From an uncultured Bacteroidota bacterium (GTDB lineage: Bacteria > Bacteroidota > Bacteroidia > JADZBD01), in contig CALEYQ010000019.1 in assembly GCA_937924855.1 (NCBI GenBank), positions 7,335 to 71,334 on the forward strand: a stretch of DNA of 64,000 nt, given 5' to 3'. A program made the translations under genes and the position numbers. Under the pieces are notes generated by a model. The model was not told the origin of the DNA. It saw only the letters and a program-made list of their open reading frames with translations, and made no database searches. Every line of letters begins with the position of its first letter. Position 1 is the stretch's first letter. This document shows positions 24,391-33,051 of this stretch, piece after piece.

Positions 24391-25929
24391 ATGGATAAAA
24401 AAGAGATTCTGAACAGTAAAATTGCCCTCGCCCAGAAAGGGGGAGGCGATAAGCGGATTGAAGCCCAGCATAAAAAGGGAAAATTAACCGCAAGGGAACG
24501 CATCCATTTTCTGGTAGATGAGGGAAGTTTCCAGGAAATCGGAATGCTGGTTACCCATCGTTCGTTTGATTTTGGTATGGAAAAAGAACGCATTCCGGGC
24601 GATGGAGTGGTAACCGGATATGGGACCATTGATGGCAGATTGGTTTATGTTTTTTCTCAGGATTTTACTGTTTTCGGAGGCTCGCTTTCCGAAACCCATG
24701 CAGAGAAGATTTGTAAGATAATGGACCTGGCCATGAAAAACGGCGCCCCTGTAATTGGACTCAATGATTCGGGAGGTGCCAGGATTCAGGAAGGTGTGGT
24801 GTCGTTGGCCGGATATGCCGATATTTTTTACCGAAACACATTGGCCAGCGGGGTGGTGCCCCAAATATCTGCCATAATGGGTCCCTGCGCCGGTGGTGCC
24901 GTTTATTCTCCGGCCATTACCGATTTTATTTTCATGGTTGAAAAGACATCTTACATGTTTGTTACCGGACCCAATGTGGTAAAAACGGTTACTCATGAAG
25001 AAGTCAGCTCAGAAGATCTGGGAGGTGCCTCAGTTCACTCGACCAAATCAGGAGTGGCTCATTTTTCCTGTGCCAATGAGATTGTTTGCATTCAGAACAT
25101 CAGAAAATTACTTTCCTATCTTCCCCTGAATTGCGAAGACAATCCTCCGGCTCTTCCTTTTACACCGGGTTCCGAAAGCCGGCCGGTGCTCGATACCATT
25201 GTGCCTGATAACAGCAATCAACCCTACGATATGCGCGAGGTAATTGAGGGAATAGTGGATCAGGGTTCTTTTTTTGAAGTTCACCGGAATTTTGCCGAGA
25301 ATATTGTGGTTGGATTTGCACGGGTAGGAGGAAGTAGTATAGGCATTGTGGCCAACCAACCCGCTTATCTGGCCGGAGTATTGGACATACAGGCATCCAC
25401 AAAAGCCGGGCGCTTCGTCAGATTTTGCGATAGTTTTAATATTCCTCTTCTGGTTCTTGAAGATGTTCCCGGATTTCTTCCCGGAACCGATCAGGAGTGG
25501 AATGGTATTATCACCAACGGCGCAAAATTGCTTTATGCCTTCTGTGAAGCCACGGTTCCCAGAATAACCGTAATTACCCGCAAAGCCTATGGAGGCGCTT
25601 ATGATGTAATGAATTCAAAGCACATTGGTGCAGATATGAATTTTGCCTGGCCCAATGCCGAGATTGCCGTAATGGGTGCACGCGGAGCAGCAGAAATTAT
25701 TTTCAAAAACGAAATTGCCGCCTCAAAAAATCCCGATGAAAAACTCAAAGAAAAAGAAGGGCAGTATAATGAGCTTTTTGCCAACCCGTATCGGGCGGCG
25801 GAAAGAGGGTTTATTGATGAGGTAATTCTTCCCTCCCAAACCAGGGAAAAACTCATCCGGGCCTTTACAATGCTGGAGAACAAAGTGGCAAAATTGCCCC
25901 GAAAAAAGCACGGAAATATCCCCTTATAA
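24391..25929 (+). CDS. acyl-CoA (propionyl-CoA-type) carboxylase, carboxyltransferase beta subunit
   Basis: 512 residues from ATG 24391. A much longer frame reaching into the acetyltransferase gene is rejected because its extra 55 residues resemble no carboxylase. The crotonase-fold halves show ARERIHFLVDEGSF, GLNDSGGARIQEGV, GPCAGGAVYSPA, and in the second half VPGFLPGTDQEWNGIITNG, RKAYGGAYDVM and GARGAAEIIF. It moves carboxyl from biotin to an acyl-CoA, most likely propionyl-CoA. The biotin carboxylase and biotin carrier subunits are not adjacent. Confidence 0.93.
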   Translation: MDKKEILNSKIALAQKGGGDKRIEAQHKKGKLTARERIHFLVDEGSFQEIGMLVTHRSFDFGMEKERIPGDGVVTGYGTIDGRLVYVFSQDFTVFGGSLSETHAEKICKIMDLAMKNGAPVIGLNDSGGARIQEGVVSLAGYADIFYRNTLASGVVPQISAIMGPCAGGAVYSPAITDFIFMVEKTSYMFVTGPNVVKTVTHEEVSSEDLGGASVHSTKSGVAHFSCANEIVCIQNIRKLLSYLPLNCEDNPPALPFTPGSESRPVLDTIVPDNSNQPYDMREVIEGIVDQGSFFEVHRNFAENIVVGFARVGGSSIGIVANQPAYLAGVLDIQASTKAGRFVRFCDSFNIPLLVLEDVPGFLPGTDQEWNGIITNGAKLLYAFCEATVPRITVITRKAYGGAYDVMNSKHIGADMNFAWPNAEIAVMGARGAAEIIFKNEIAASKNPDEKLKEKEGQYNELFANPYRAAERGFIDEVILPSQTREKLIRAFTMLENKVAKLPRKKHGNIPL

Positions 25930-26003
25930 GCAAACGGCTGTTTTCCAGATATTTGCAGGAAATTTTTGGGTTAAAAATACTTGCAACCCAATGCCCGCTT
26001 TTG

Positions 26004-26034
26004 GTTGTCTTTTAAGATATAGTTTATACCTTTA
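26004..26034 (+). promoter_or_regulatory. candidate promoter of the Omp28-like gene
   Basis: GTTG at 26004-26007, a 19-base spacer and TACCTTTA at 26027-26034 fit the Bacteroidota promoter; the start codon follows 16 bases later. Confidence 0.5.
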
Positions 26035-26050
26035 AAGAAAGACTCTTACC

Positions 26051-26821
26051 ATGAAAATCAATTTTTTGCCCTTTTTAGTTTTTGCACTGGCCATCGGTGG
26101 ATGTACAAAAACCGTTGAAGCACCCGATCCGTCTGAAAATGAAATAAGTAACCTTTCAACCCAGCGGAAAGCATTGATGTTTGATTTTACCGGAGTTAAT
26201 TGCGGTGCCTGCACTGCCATCCTTCCTACTTTCGAAGGGTTTCTTCATGCGAACGAAGGAAAGGTTATTGGAATTTCCGTGCATTGTGGTAGTGGCGATA
26301 CCCTAAACACCGGATTTTCACTTTCATTTACCGGACAATATGATATCCCCGGAACACCCCGTTTCAGTGAGGGTTCCATCATGAAAACAGATACCTCTTA
26401 CAGTGTTGCTGAATCTCTGGCTAAAGCCACTATGGGAAAGCCCGCAGATGCAGGTATTGGTTTGGTGTATTCCATCAGCAATAACACCATGACCATTAAA
26501 ACCAAAACCCGGTTTTTTAATGAAGCTTCCGGCAGTTATAAACTGGCGCTTTACATTGTAGAAGATAACATTATGACAGAGCAAACCGGCAACATGCGCA
26601 GGCATGATAATGTTTTGCGCGGCAGTGCCAATGGTTATTGGGGAACCGCAATCCCTCCCTCTTCGGTGGGAAAAGGACTTGAATGGGAAAACACATTTAC
26701 CTATAATATCGGAACCCACGGAATTCATTTCTGGAATACCGCAAACCTGAAAGTGGTTGCCATTATTTACAAAATGGATGGTAACGAACCTAAGGAAGTG
26801 GTTAATTGTAATAAGTGGTAA
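26051..26821 (+). CDS. Omp28-related lipoprotein with thioredoxin-like CxxC
   Basis: 256 residues. A lipoprotein signal ends at Cys18 (LAIGGC). Residues about 40-130 look thioredoxin-like with Cys51-x-x-Cys54 in GVNCGACTAILPTFEGF, followed by the loop DIPGTPRFSEG that supplies a cis-Pro candidate. The second half resembles the Omp28 beta-rich domain. Omp28-related proteins are outer-membrane lipoproteins of Bacteroidota of uncertain role; a redox function through the CxxC is possible but unproven. The next gene, a barrel protein, starts 34 bases later. Confidence 0.75.
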   Translation: MKINFLPFLVFALAIGGCTKTVEAPDPSENEISNLSTQRKALMFDFTGVNCGACTAILPTFEGFLHANEGKVIGISVHCGSGDTLNTGFSLSFTGQYDIPGTPRFSEGSIMKTDTSYSVAESLAKATMGKPADAGIGLVYSISNNTMTIKTKTRFFNEASGSYKLALYIVEDNIMTEQTGNMRRHDNVLRGSANGYWGTAIPPSSVGKGLEWENTFTYNIGTHGIHFWNTANLKVVAIIYKMDGNEPKEVVNCNKW

Positions 26822-26855
26822 TTGTCCGATAACAGCACAGGGTTTCTTTTCGTGT

Positions 26856-27503
26856 ATGCGTAGTGTTTTTATTCTTCTTATCGGGTTCTTTCCTTTTGCT
26901 CTGTTCTCCGGCACCCCTGGTTTACTTACGGATTATGCCGTACCCGCTTCTTTTTCGAAAGGAAAGGGCAAAGGTCTTCTGAGAAATGCTTTTTTAAAAG
27001 GGCAGATTTCCATTCATGCCGGGGCCGGTTTTATTAATCTCCAGTACCCGGGTCACAATGACTACCTCCAATACGGCAAGGTTTCAAGTGAATATAATCT
27101 TCCCATCAACGCCAGGGTTGAGTATGGAATTACTTCTTCCCTTAGTGCCGGTGCTTTTGTTAATATGTACAAAGCCCGAACGGATATTCGCGACCGTACC
27201 GCCTCCTTCAATGTGAACGGATTTGAATACAAATCAACTACCATTGCTCTTACGGCGGCCTACCATGTTTACATGGGTAAGAATCTTGTTTGGTTCGATC
27301 CCTATGTAAACGGAATGATCGGTCTGGAAAGCCTCAAAGCCAGTCCTTTTGGGACCGCTAATTATTTTGAGCCCCAGGAGGGAGGAATGGCATATTCCTT
27401 TGGTTTCGGTGCCAATTTTTATCTGTTCCAACCCCTCGCTATTTATGCCGAGGCCGGATATGGAATAAACATTTTCAACACAGGAATTACCTTACGGTTT
27501 TAA
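26856..27503 (+). CDS. outer-membrane beta-barrel protein, unknown role
   Basis: 215 residues from ATG 26856, which gives the signal peptide MRSVFILLIGFFPFALFSG; an upstream in-frame extension lies inside the preceding gene and is rejected. The mature region alternates strands such as GQISIHAGAGFINLQY, INARVEYGITSSLSAGAFV, TTIALTAAYHVY, MAYSFGFGANFYLF and a final strand NTGITLRF with C-terminal Phe. This is a small 8-10-strand barrel. Close spacing suggests co-expression with the Omp28-like lipoprotein. Confidence 0.78.
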   Translation: MRSVFILLIGFFPFALFSGTPGLLTDYAVPASFSKGKGKGLLRNAFLKGQISIHAGAGFINLQYPGHNDYLQYGKVSSEYNLPINARVEYGITSSLSAGAFVNMYKARTDIRDRTASFNVNGFEYKSTTIALTAAYHVYMGKNLVWFDPYVNGMIGLESLKASPFGTANYFEPQEGGMAYSFGFGANFYLFQPLAIYAEAGYGINIFNTGITLRF

Positions 27504-27525
27504 TCCGTTTCTTTGCAGGAAAAAA

Positions 27526-28797
27526 ATGAATGTCCTGCTATTGGGCTCCGGCGGCCGGGAACACGCATTGGCCTGGAAAATATCCCAAAGTCCGAAATTA
27601 AGGAAGCTCTTTATTGCGCCGGGAAACCCGGGAATGTCTGCTTTGGGAACCCTTGTGAACCTGAAGCCCGGAGATTTCGAGGGTGTGAAAAATCTGATTT
27701 TATCTCAACAAATAGATTTGCTAGTGGTAGGCCCTGAAGATCCTCTCGTTATGGGCATCAGGGATTTTCTTGAGGCCGACAAAAATTTGAAATCGCTCAA
27801 AATTATTGGCCCGGGGAAATCCGGTGCCCGACTGGAAGGATCGAAAGATTTTTCCAAGGAGTTTATGTTTCGTCATAGCATTCCCACCGCCCGGTACAAA
27901 ACTTTCACAAAAGATAATATTTCCGAAGGCAAAGCATTTTTAAAATCACTTTCTCCTCCCTACGTGTTAAAGGCAGATGGTCTTGCAGCCGGAAAAGGAG
28001 TTTTAATTTTAAATGAAATTTCTGATGCCGAAAAAGAGCTTGAATCCATGATTATGGATGCGAAATTCGGATCCGCTTCGGCAAGGGTAGTTATTGAAGA
28101 ATTTCTGGATGGGATAGAAGTTTCCTGTTTTGTTTTAACCGATGGCAAAGATTATGAACTTCTTCCTGAAGCCAAAGATTATAAAAGAATAGGAGAGGGG
28201 AATACCGGTCCGAACAAGGCTGGAATAGTATCCTTATCTCCTGTGCCTTTCGCCCGGGGGGAATTTATGGAAAAGGTTCTTACCCGTATTATTGAGCCCA
28301 CCATCAGGGGACTGCAAGAGGAAGAAATTCCCTACATGGGTTTTATTTTTTTCGGACTCATTAATGTGGGTGGCGAGCCCTTTGTAATCGAGTATAATTG
28401 CCGGATGGGCGATCCTGAAACCGAGGTGGTAATGCCCCGCATAAAATCAGATATTCTCGATTTATTTGATGCCTGTGCTTCCGGTAAACTAAATAATTTT
28501 AATCTTGAAATTGAAGAAAGGACCTGTGCTACCGTAATGTTGGTTTCGGGAGGATACCCGGGCGATTATGCCAAGGGATTTTCCATTTCAGGTCTTGAAA
28601 ATGTGAAAGATTCCCTGGTTTTTCATGCAGGAACCGCGCAACAGAATGGCAATCTTGTTACTTCAGGAGGTAGGGTATTGGCCATAAGTTCCTACGGAAA
28701 TAAAATCGAGGAGGCAGTGACCCTAAGCATGGAGAATGCCCGAAAAATAAACTGGGAAGGAAAATATTTTAGGAAAGATATTGGAAAAGACCTGTAG
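27526..28797 (+). CDS. purD: phosphoribosylamine--glycine ligase
   Basis: Second step of purine synthesis, making GAR. 423 residues. ATP-grasp enzyme with VLLLGSGGREHALAWKI, IAPGNPGM, VVGPEDPLVMGI, LKADGLAAGKGVLI, EEFLDGIEVSCFVLTDG, LPEAKDYKRIGEGNTGPN and YNCRMGDPETEVVMPR. It lies 23 bases after the barrel gene and convergent to a 59-residue membrane protein gene. Confidence 0.98.
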   Translation: MNVLLLGSGGREHALAWKISQSPKLRKLFIAPGNPGMSALGTLVNLKPGDFEGVKNLILSQQIDLLVVGPEDPLVMGIRDFLEADKNLKSLKIIGPGKSGARLEGSKDFSKEFMFRHSIPTARYKTFTKDNISEGKAFLKSLSPPYVLKADGLAAGKGVLILNEISDAEKELESMIMDAKFGSASARVVIEEFLDGIEVSCFVLTDGKDYELLPEAKDYKRIGEGNTGPNKAGIVSLSPVPFARGEFMEKVLTRIIEPTIRGLQEEEIPYMGFIFFGLINVGGEPFVIEYNCRMGDPETEVVMPRIKSDILDLFDACASGKLNNFNLEIEERTCATVMLVSGGYPGDYAKGFSISGLENVKDSLVFHAGTAQQNGNLVTSGGRVLAISSYGNKIEEAVTLSMENARKINWEGKYFRKDIGKDL

Positions 28798-28802
28798 CCG
28801 GA

Positions 28803-28982
28803 TTATTTGTATCCCCCGGTTTCTTCGGCCTCGCGGTTAAATTTTGCCTGCATGTTCATCCAAATCAAAAAGGCAATCCCACCGATGGCCATGAAAATAA
28901 AATTGGGAAGCATATTTAATTTTTCGATGATTTTAAATGACCACATGAAACAGTCGCCGATGCAAAGCCAAAATTCAGTCAT
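28803..28982 (-). CDS. 59-residue single-span membrane protein (DUF6341-like)
   Basis: ATG at 28982, stop at 28803. Residues 1-25 are amphipathic (MTEFWLCIGDCFMWSF), 26-44 form one transmembrane helix (PNFIFMAIGGIAFLIWMNM), and the tail is charged (KFNREAEETGGYK). Support that it is real: a well-formed minus-strand promoter at 29004-29034, coding in the expected place between purD and the polytopic protein, and resemblance from memory to the short DUF6341 proteins that neighbour purD and DUF6427 genes in flavobacteria. Function unknown. Confidence 0.7.
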   Translation of the reverse strand: MTEFWLCIGDCFMWSFKIIEKLNMLPNFIFMAIGGIAFLIWMNMQAKFNREAEETGGYK

Positions 28983-29003
28983 AAAATTTCTTTTTTATTT
29001 TAG

Positions 29004-29034
29004 CAAAAGTAAAAAATAACCCCGAATCTCCAAG
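29004..29034 (-). promoter_or_regulatory. promoter of the 59-residue membrane protein gene
   Basis: On the minus strand: CTTG, exactly 19 bases, then TACTTTTG, a perfect TAnnTTTG -7 box, about 21 bases before the ATG at 28982. Confidence 0.6.
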
Positions 29035-29042
29035 GCCCTAAA

Positions 29043-30038
29043 ATGGTGGTATCATTCTTCAGGAAAAGCAGAAGCGCCGCCATTTTGGCCATCCCGGTCC
29101 TGGCATTAGGACTATCCCTTTTTCACTCATTTTTCTCCCCTGAGCCATCCCCTTCACTGTATATGCCTCTTTATGAGCCAGTTGCAGACTTGCTATTGGG
29201 TTTCCGCCTTGTCTCAATTTTGGTTAATGCCGGGCTTATTACCGCGGGAGCCTTTCTTTTGAACCGGATTTGCACCAAAATGGAAATCCTGAATACCACT
29301 TCCTACATGCCCGGATTGGTGTATGTTTTATTTATGGGCTCCTCGGTCAGGATTTCAGGAACCCACCCCCTGCTTTTCACCAATGTTTTTATTCTGCTGG
29401 TGCTAATGAAAATGTTCCAAACCCACCGAAAAGAAACCGCGTTCGGCGAATTATTCGATTCGGGAACCCTTTTGGGAATTTCAGTGCTCTTTTTCTTCCC
29501 CTCTTTTGTTTTTATTCCCCTGGTTTGGATTTGCCTTACCATAATCCGGCCTTTTATCTGGCGCGAGTGGATAATAGGATTTCTGGGCTTCCTGATCCCG
29601 TTCATTTTCGTTGCCGCCTACTTTTTTTTAAGGGATGGTCTGGAATCGGTATTCCGGGATAAAATAATTTCCCCCTTTTCCGAAATAACAGTTTCTTTTG
29701 ATATTCAGGGGCCTTCCTGGTTATTGGCCGGCCTGGTTTTGTTCATTGTGCTTGTTTCCCTTCCGGGAGCATTTCGGGGTAAGGCCATTATTACCCTTCG
29801 TGCCAAAAATCACTTTCTTATTTTGCTTTGGTTTTTAATCCTGGGTTTGGTGGGAACCACCATTAGTCCGTATAGTTCTGAAATTATATACCTTTTTTGC
29901 GGGATTCCCCTTTCCGTTTTTATTGCTAATTTTTTCCTTTCGGTAAAAAGGATTTTTCTGGCCGAATTTCTGGCCTTTTCCTGGATGGTGTTCATTCTTT
30001 TAAATCAATTCCTTTGGGAGAACTTTCAGGGCTTTTGA
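29043..30038 (+). CDS. polytopic membrane protein (DUF6427-like)
   Basis: 331 residues with about nine or ten hydrophobic helices, e.g. AAILAIPVLALGLSLFHSFF, LVSILVNAGLITAGAFLLN, VFIPLVWICLTIIRPFIW, WIIGFLGFLIPFIFVAAYFF, SWLLAGLVLFIVLVSLPG and LILLWFLILGLVGTTI. The WxxxIRPFIWREW-like segment and the neighbourhood (purD, short membrane protein) fit the uncharacterised Bacteroidota family DUF6427; assigned from memory, not by search. Inner-membrane protein, no catalytic motif seen. Confidence 0.7.
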   Translation: MVVSFFRKSRSAAILAIPVLALGLSLFHSFFSPEPSPSLYMPLYEPVADLLLGFRLVSILVNAGLITAGAFLLNRICTKMEILNTTSYMPGLVYVLFMGSSVRISGTHPLLFTNVFILLVLMKMFQTHRKETAFGELFDSGTLLGISVLFFFPSFVFIPLVWICLTIIRPFIWREWIIGFLGFLIPFIFVAAYFFLRDGLESVFRDKIISPFSEITVSFDIQGPSWLLAGLVLFIVLVSLPGAFRGKAIITLRAKNHFLILLWFLILGLVGTTISPYSSEIIYLFCGIPLSVFIANFFLSVKRIFLAEFLAFSWMVFILLNQFLWENFQGF

Positions 30039-30046
30039 TTTATCCT

Positions 30047-30054
30047 TAAATTTG
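30047..30054 (+). promoter_or_regulatory. -7 box before purQ
   Basis: TAAATTTG, a perfect TAnnTTTG, 12 bases before the purQ ATG; no well-placed -33 box. The predicted leader is only about six bases. Confidence 0.35.
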
Positions 30055-30066
30055 TAAAAAAAAGGA

Positions 30067-30765
30067 ATGAAGTTCGGCGTTGTTGTTTTCCCCGGTTCCA
30101 ATTGTGATGAGGATATGTTTTATGTCCTCAGCAATATCCTGAAACAGGAAACTGTTTACCTGTGGCATAAAGATCACGACCTGAAAAACTGTGATTTTAT
30201 TATTCTCCCGGGTGGTTTTTCCTACGGAGATTATTTAAGGTCAGGTGCCATTGCCCGCTTTTCACCCCTGATGCAGGAAATAGTGGAATTTGCCGCAAAG
30301 GGCGGTTTCGTTTTCGGTGTTTGTAACGGGTTTCAGGTTTTGTGTGAGGCAGGTCTTGTCCCCGGTGCTCTTATGCATAATACCGAACGAAAGTTCCTTT
30401 GTAAGAATGTTTTCATTACTCCGGTCAGTAAAACCGCTCTTATTACTTCGGAAATTCCTTCCGGCAAGGCACTTAAGATTCCGATTGCTCACGGAGAAGG
30501 AAATTACTACGCCGATGAAAAAACCCTGAAGGAGCTTGAAGCCAACGATCAGATTTTATTTAAATATTGCGATTCCAACGGAGCCATTACTCCTGAGTCT
30601 AATCCCAATGGATCATTGGCAAATATTGCCGGTGTTTGTAATCGCGGAAAAAATGTGTTTGGCATGATGCCTCACCCCGAAAGGGCAGCGGATGTTAATC
30701 TGGGTAATACCGATGGGCTTTTCCTGTTTAATTCTCTCCTTTCCCTGGTGGAAGGGAAAGTTTAG
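30067..30765 (+). CDS. purQ: phosphoribosylformylglycinamidine synthase, glutaminase subunit PurQ
   Basis: Supplies ammonia from glutamine for FGAM synthesis. 232 residues, class I amidotransferase: FPGSNCDEDM, the LPGGFSYGDYLRSGAIAR oxyanion segment, nucleophile Cys in GVCNGFQVLCEAGLV, and catalytic His/Glu in MMPHPERAADV. A separate PurQ implies the small-PurL form of the enzyme (PurS-PurQ-PurL) instead of the single large PurL; those partners are not in the window. Its stop overlaps the yitT-like gene convergently by four bases. Confidence 0.95.
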   Translation: MKFGVVVFPGSNCDEDMFYVLSNILKQETVYLWHKDHDLKNCDFIILPGGFSYGDYLRSGAIARFSPLMQEIVEFAAKGGFVFGVCNGFQVLCEAGLVPGALMHNTERKFLCKNVFITPVSKTALITSEIPSGKALKIPIAHGEGNYYADEKTLKELEANDQILFKYCDSNGAITPESNPNGSLANIAGVCNRGKNVFGMMPHPERAADVNLGNTDGLFLFNSLLSLVEGKV

Positions 30766-31736
30766 TGTTTTAGGGGCCTTTTTTTGATCATTCCTCCCCG
30801 GGTATCCTTTATCGAGTGCATTACCAAAAATGCATTGGGGTCAATTTTCTCCACTTCCGATTGGAGTTTTCCGATTTCAAGACGGGTTATAACGGTAAAA
30901 ACAATATCCACATCGCCCCGGTTTTCTCCTCTTTTTCCGTACCCTCTTTTTCCGGTGTAAACGGTTACCCCTCGACCCATTTTCTCAATGATCATAATCC
31001 GGATTTCTTCGCTGTGTGATGAAACAATGGTTACTCCGGTATATTCCTCAACTCCTTCTATGACAAAGTCAACGGTTCTCGAAGCAGCCAGGTAGGTAAG
31101 AATACTGTAAAGGGCAGCCTCCATAGTCAGCAGGTAGGCGGCTACGGAGAAAATCATGATGTTGAATAACAATATTACATCGCCGATGGTAAGACCGGTA
31201 TTCCGGCTAATGGTTATGGCCAGAATTTCCGTTCCGTCGAGAACGGCTCCGCCCCGGATAGCCATGCCTATTCCCCCGCCCAGAAAAAATCCGCCAAAGG
31301 CAGCGGTTAATAGCTTGTCGGTGGTGATAACCGGAAAATCCATCAGCGCAACTACTATGGCAAGACCGGAAATGGCAAAAATACTTTTGAAGGCAAGTCC
31401 TTTATTTATCTGCCGGTAGCCCAGGTATAAAAAGGGCAGGTTTATCAGCACGATGAAAACCGATAAGGAAACACCGGTTACATGCGAGGAAAGCATGGAA
31501 ATACCCGTAACCCCACCATCAATAAAGCCATTGGGCAACAAAAAACTTTTCAGGCCAACGGCAGCGGAAAATATACCAATGGTTATAAGAAATATGCTTT
31601 TTATCAGGTGGCTCAGGGTAATCCGGAATAAATACAATTCCTTAGCCACCCGGTAACTCGAGGGAATCCGCTCGCCCAACATGATAAACCTTCGTCGGAT
31701 AAATTCTTCCAGTATTTTATTTACCCGTAGTTTCAT
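30762..31736 (-). CDS. YitT family membrane protein
   Basis: 324 residues. The N-terminal two thirds hold five or six transmembrane helices (LIKSIFLITIGIFSAAVGL, LSVFIVLINLPFLYLGY, IAISGLAIVVALMDF-like, AAFGGFFLGGGIGMAIRGG, LLFNIMIFSVAAYLL). The signature FLLPNGFIDGGVTGISML and GGAVLDGTEILAI are typical of YitT/DUF161 proteins. The C-terminal 100 residues are a cytoplasmic DUF2179 domain. Transport activity is often assumed and not shown. Its start overlaps the nadD stop by four bases, so the two are one transcript. Confidence 0.93.
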   Translation of the reverse strand: MKLRVNKILEEFIRRRFIMLGERIPSSYRVAKELYLFRITLSHLIKSIFLITIGIFSAAVGLKSFLLPNGFIDGGVTGISMLSSHVTGVSLSVFIVLINLPFLYLGYRQINKGLAFKSIFAISGLAIVVALMDFPVITTDKLLTAAFGGFFLGGGIGMAIRGGAVLDGTEILAITISRNTGLTIGDVILLFNIMIFSVAAYLLTMEAALYSILTYLAASRTVDFVIEGVEEYTGVTIVSSHSEEIRIMIIEKMGRGVTVYTGKRGYGKRGENRGDVDIVFTVITRLEIGKLQSEVEKIDPNAFLVMHSIKDTRGGMIKKRPLKH

Positions 31737-32326
31737 TTTCCGCTTTGCTTTTGTCGGTAATAATGCATGGCATCAATGTAATCCCACACCCCCGGAGGCA
31801 AAAAGAATTTCATGTTTTTTCCGGCCGCAATTCCCTCCCTGATCTGTGTGGAACTGATTTCAATTTGCGGTGCGGGAACCAATTCCACCGAAGGGTGATT
31901 CCGGTATTTTTCGGGTAGTGGACCCCTGGGGTAAATTAATAACCGGTAGCGCTCCAGAATTATTTCGTGATTTTTCCACTTGTGAAAATGCTCCAGGTTG
32001 TCGCTTCCCAGGATTAATTCGAATTTTTTGCCGGGGAATTTCTCCTGTAAGTAAATCAGGGTATCGATGGTATAGCTGGGCTTGGGGAGCTCAAATTCAA
32101 TGTCGGAGACCTTTATTTTTGAATAGCCTTCCACGGCTATTCTGGCCAGGTGAAGCCGGTCGCGACTTTTTAAAAGCATTTTTTCTTCCTTGTGGGGATT
32201 TAGGGGAGAAACCACCAGTAGCAGCTCATCCAGACGGGTAAACTCCGCCATATAATTGGCTATTACCAAATGGCCTACATGGATGGGGTTGAAGGTTCCA
32301 AAGAAAAGGCCGCAGGTATCGGACAT
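31733..32326 (-). CDS. nadD: nicotinate-nucleotide adenylyltransferase
   Basis: NAD synthesis: NaMN + ATP to deamido-NAD. 197 residues from ATG 32326; an in-frame extension of 40 codons is rejected because the enzyme family begins at this point (MSDTCGLFFGTFNPIHVGH). The nucleotidyltransferase motif is HVGH, the second ISSTQIREGI, with LPKPSYTIDTL and LILGSDNLEHFHKW between. It is divergent from the ferredoxin-domain gene and overlaps the YitT gene by four bases. Confidence 0.96.
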   Translation of the reverse strand: MSDTCGLFFGTFNPIHVGHLVIANYMAEFTRLDELLLVVSPLNPHKEEKMLLKSRDRLHLARIAVEGYSKIKVSDIEFELPKPSYTIDTLIYLQEKFPGKKFELILGSDNLEHFHKWKNHEIILERYRLLIYPRGPLPEKYRNHPSVELVPAPQIEISSTQIREGIAAGKNMKFFLPPGVWDYIDAMHYYRQKQSGK

Positions 32327-32331
32327 ATTTT

Positions 32332-32339
32332 CAAATTTA
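32332..32339 (-). promoter_or_regulatory. -7 box abutting the nadD start
   Basis: On the minus strand TAAATTTG lies five bases before the nadD ATG; no good -33 box. Same octamer and position as for kbl. Confidence 0.35.
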
Positions 32340-32368
32340 TGGATAATATTGCCGGAAAAGGAAATTTT

Positions 32369-32677
32369 ATGCTTTATGAAAAACATATTTTCGTTTGTGT
32401 GAACCAGCGACCCGAAGGCGCCCGAATCTGCTGTGGAGAGGAACATGGTTTAAAGCTGGTTCAGGCCTTTAAGGAGGAGATTTTAAAGCGGGGGCTGAAG
32501 GTTAAGGTACGGGCCCAGAAAACGGGATGCTTTGATATTTGTGAAACCGGCCCGAATGTGATGGTTTATCCCGAAGGGATTGTTTACGGAAAGGTGATGG
32601 TTTCAGATGTGCCCGAGATTATGGAAAATCATATTGTAGGAGGAAAGCCGGTTGACCGCCTCCGCATTAATTTTTAG
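32369..32677 (+). CDS. thioredoxin-like [2Fe-2S] ferredoxin domain protein
   Basis: 102 residues from ATG 32369; an upstream in-frame extension would overlap nadD and is rejected. Cysteines placed as in the thioredoxin-fold ferredoxins: Cys10 (HIFVCVNQRP), Cys21/Cys22 (ARICCGEEHG), Cys54 and Cys58 (KTGCFDICETGP), then VMVYPEGIVYG. Probably a soluble one-electron carrier; partner unknown. The next gene starts three bases after its stop. Confidence 0.9.
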   Translation: MLYEKHIFVCVNQRPEGARICCGEEHGLKLVQAFKEEILKRGLKVKVRAQKTGCFDICETGPNVMVYPEGIVYGKVMVSDVPEIMENHIVGGKPVDRLRINF

Positions 32678-32679
32678 CA

Positions 32680-33051
32680 TTGAACGAAATATCACAATAC
32701 CTGGAAAGCCTTTCTCCTGCCCTTTCCATGCTTTCCCGATTGTGGGAACCGGCTTTTAAACAACTGGAGAAGGACCTTTCCCTTGCCGGATTTAATGATG
32801 GCATTTCTGCTCCGCCTCCTGCAGGTTTTAACCAAGGAGCTGAATTCGTTTCAGGTGTATTGAAAAAACTCCACCAAAACTCCAGCTTTAATCCGGATAG
32901 TTTTTTTTACCTGGTGGATCTTCCTCCGAAACTGGTTTCCCGGTTGTCTGCATTGTCAGGAGATGCGTATTACGAATGGGCCGGAAAGGCTGTTTTTGCC
33001 CGTGAATTGCAAAAGGTGTTTTTCCGCCTGAGTTTTTCAGGTAAGGATTAG
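32680..33051 (+). CDS. small hypothetical protein
   Basis: 123 residues starting at TTG 32680, directly after the ferredoxin-domain gene. No recognised domain or signal peptide. Mostly helical by composition, with two helix-like blocks around a Pro-rich loop (GISAPPPAGFNQG) and a C-terminal amphipathic stretch (AFARELQKVFFRLSF-like). Tight coupling to the upstream gene makes it likely real. Its end overlaps the opposite-strand lipoprotein gene by four bases. Confidence 0.6.
   Translation: MNEISQYLESLSPALSMLSRLWEPAFKQLEKDLSLAGFNDGISAPPPAGFNQGAEFVSGVLKKLHQNSSFNPDSFFYLVDLPPKLVSRLSALSGDAYYEWAGKAVFARELQKVFFRLSFSGKD

Noticed and set aside
32327..32446. 40-codon extension of NadD
   Set aside because: It overlaps the divergent ferredoxin-domain gene and the -7 box; NadD proteins start at 32326.
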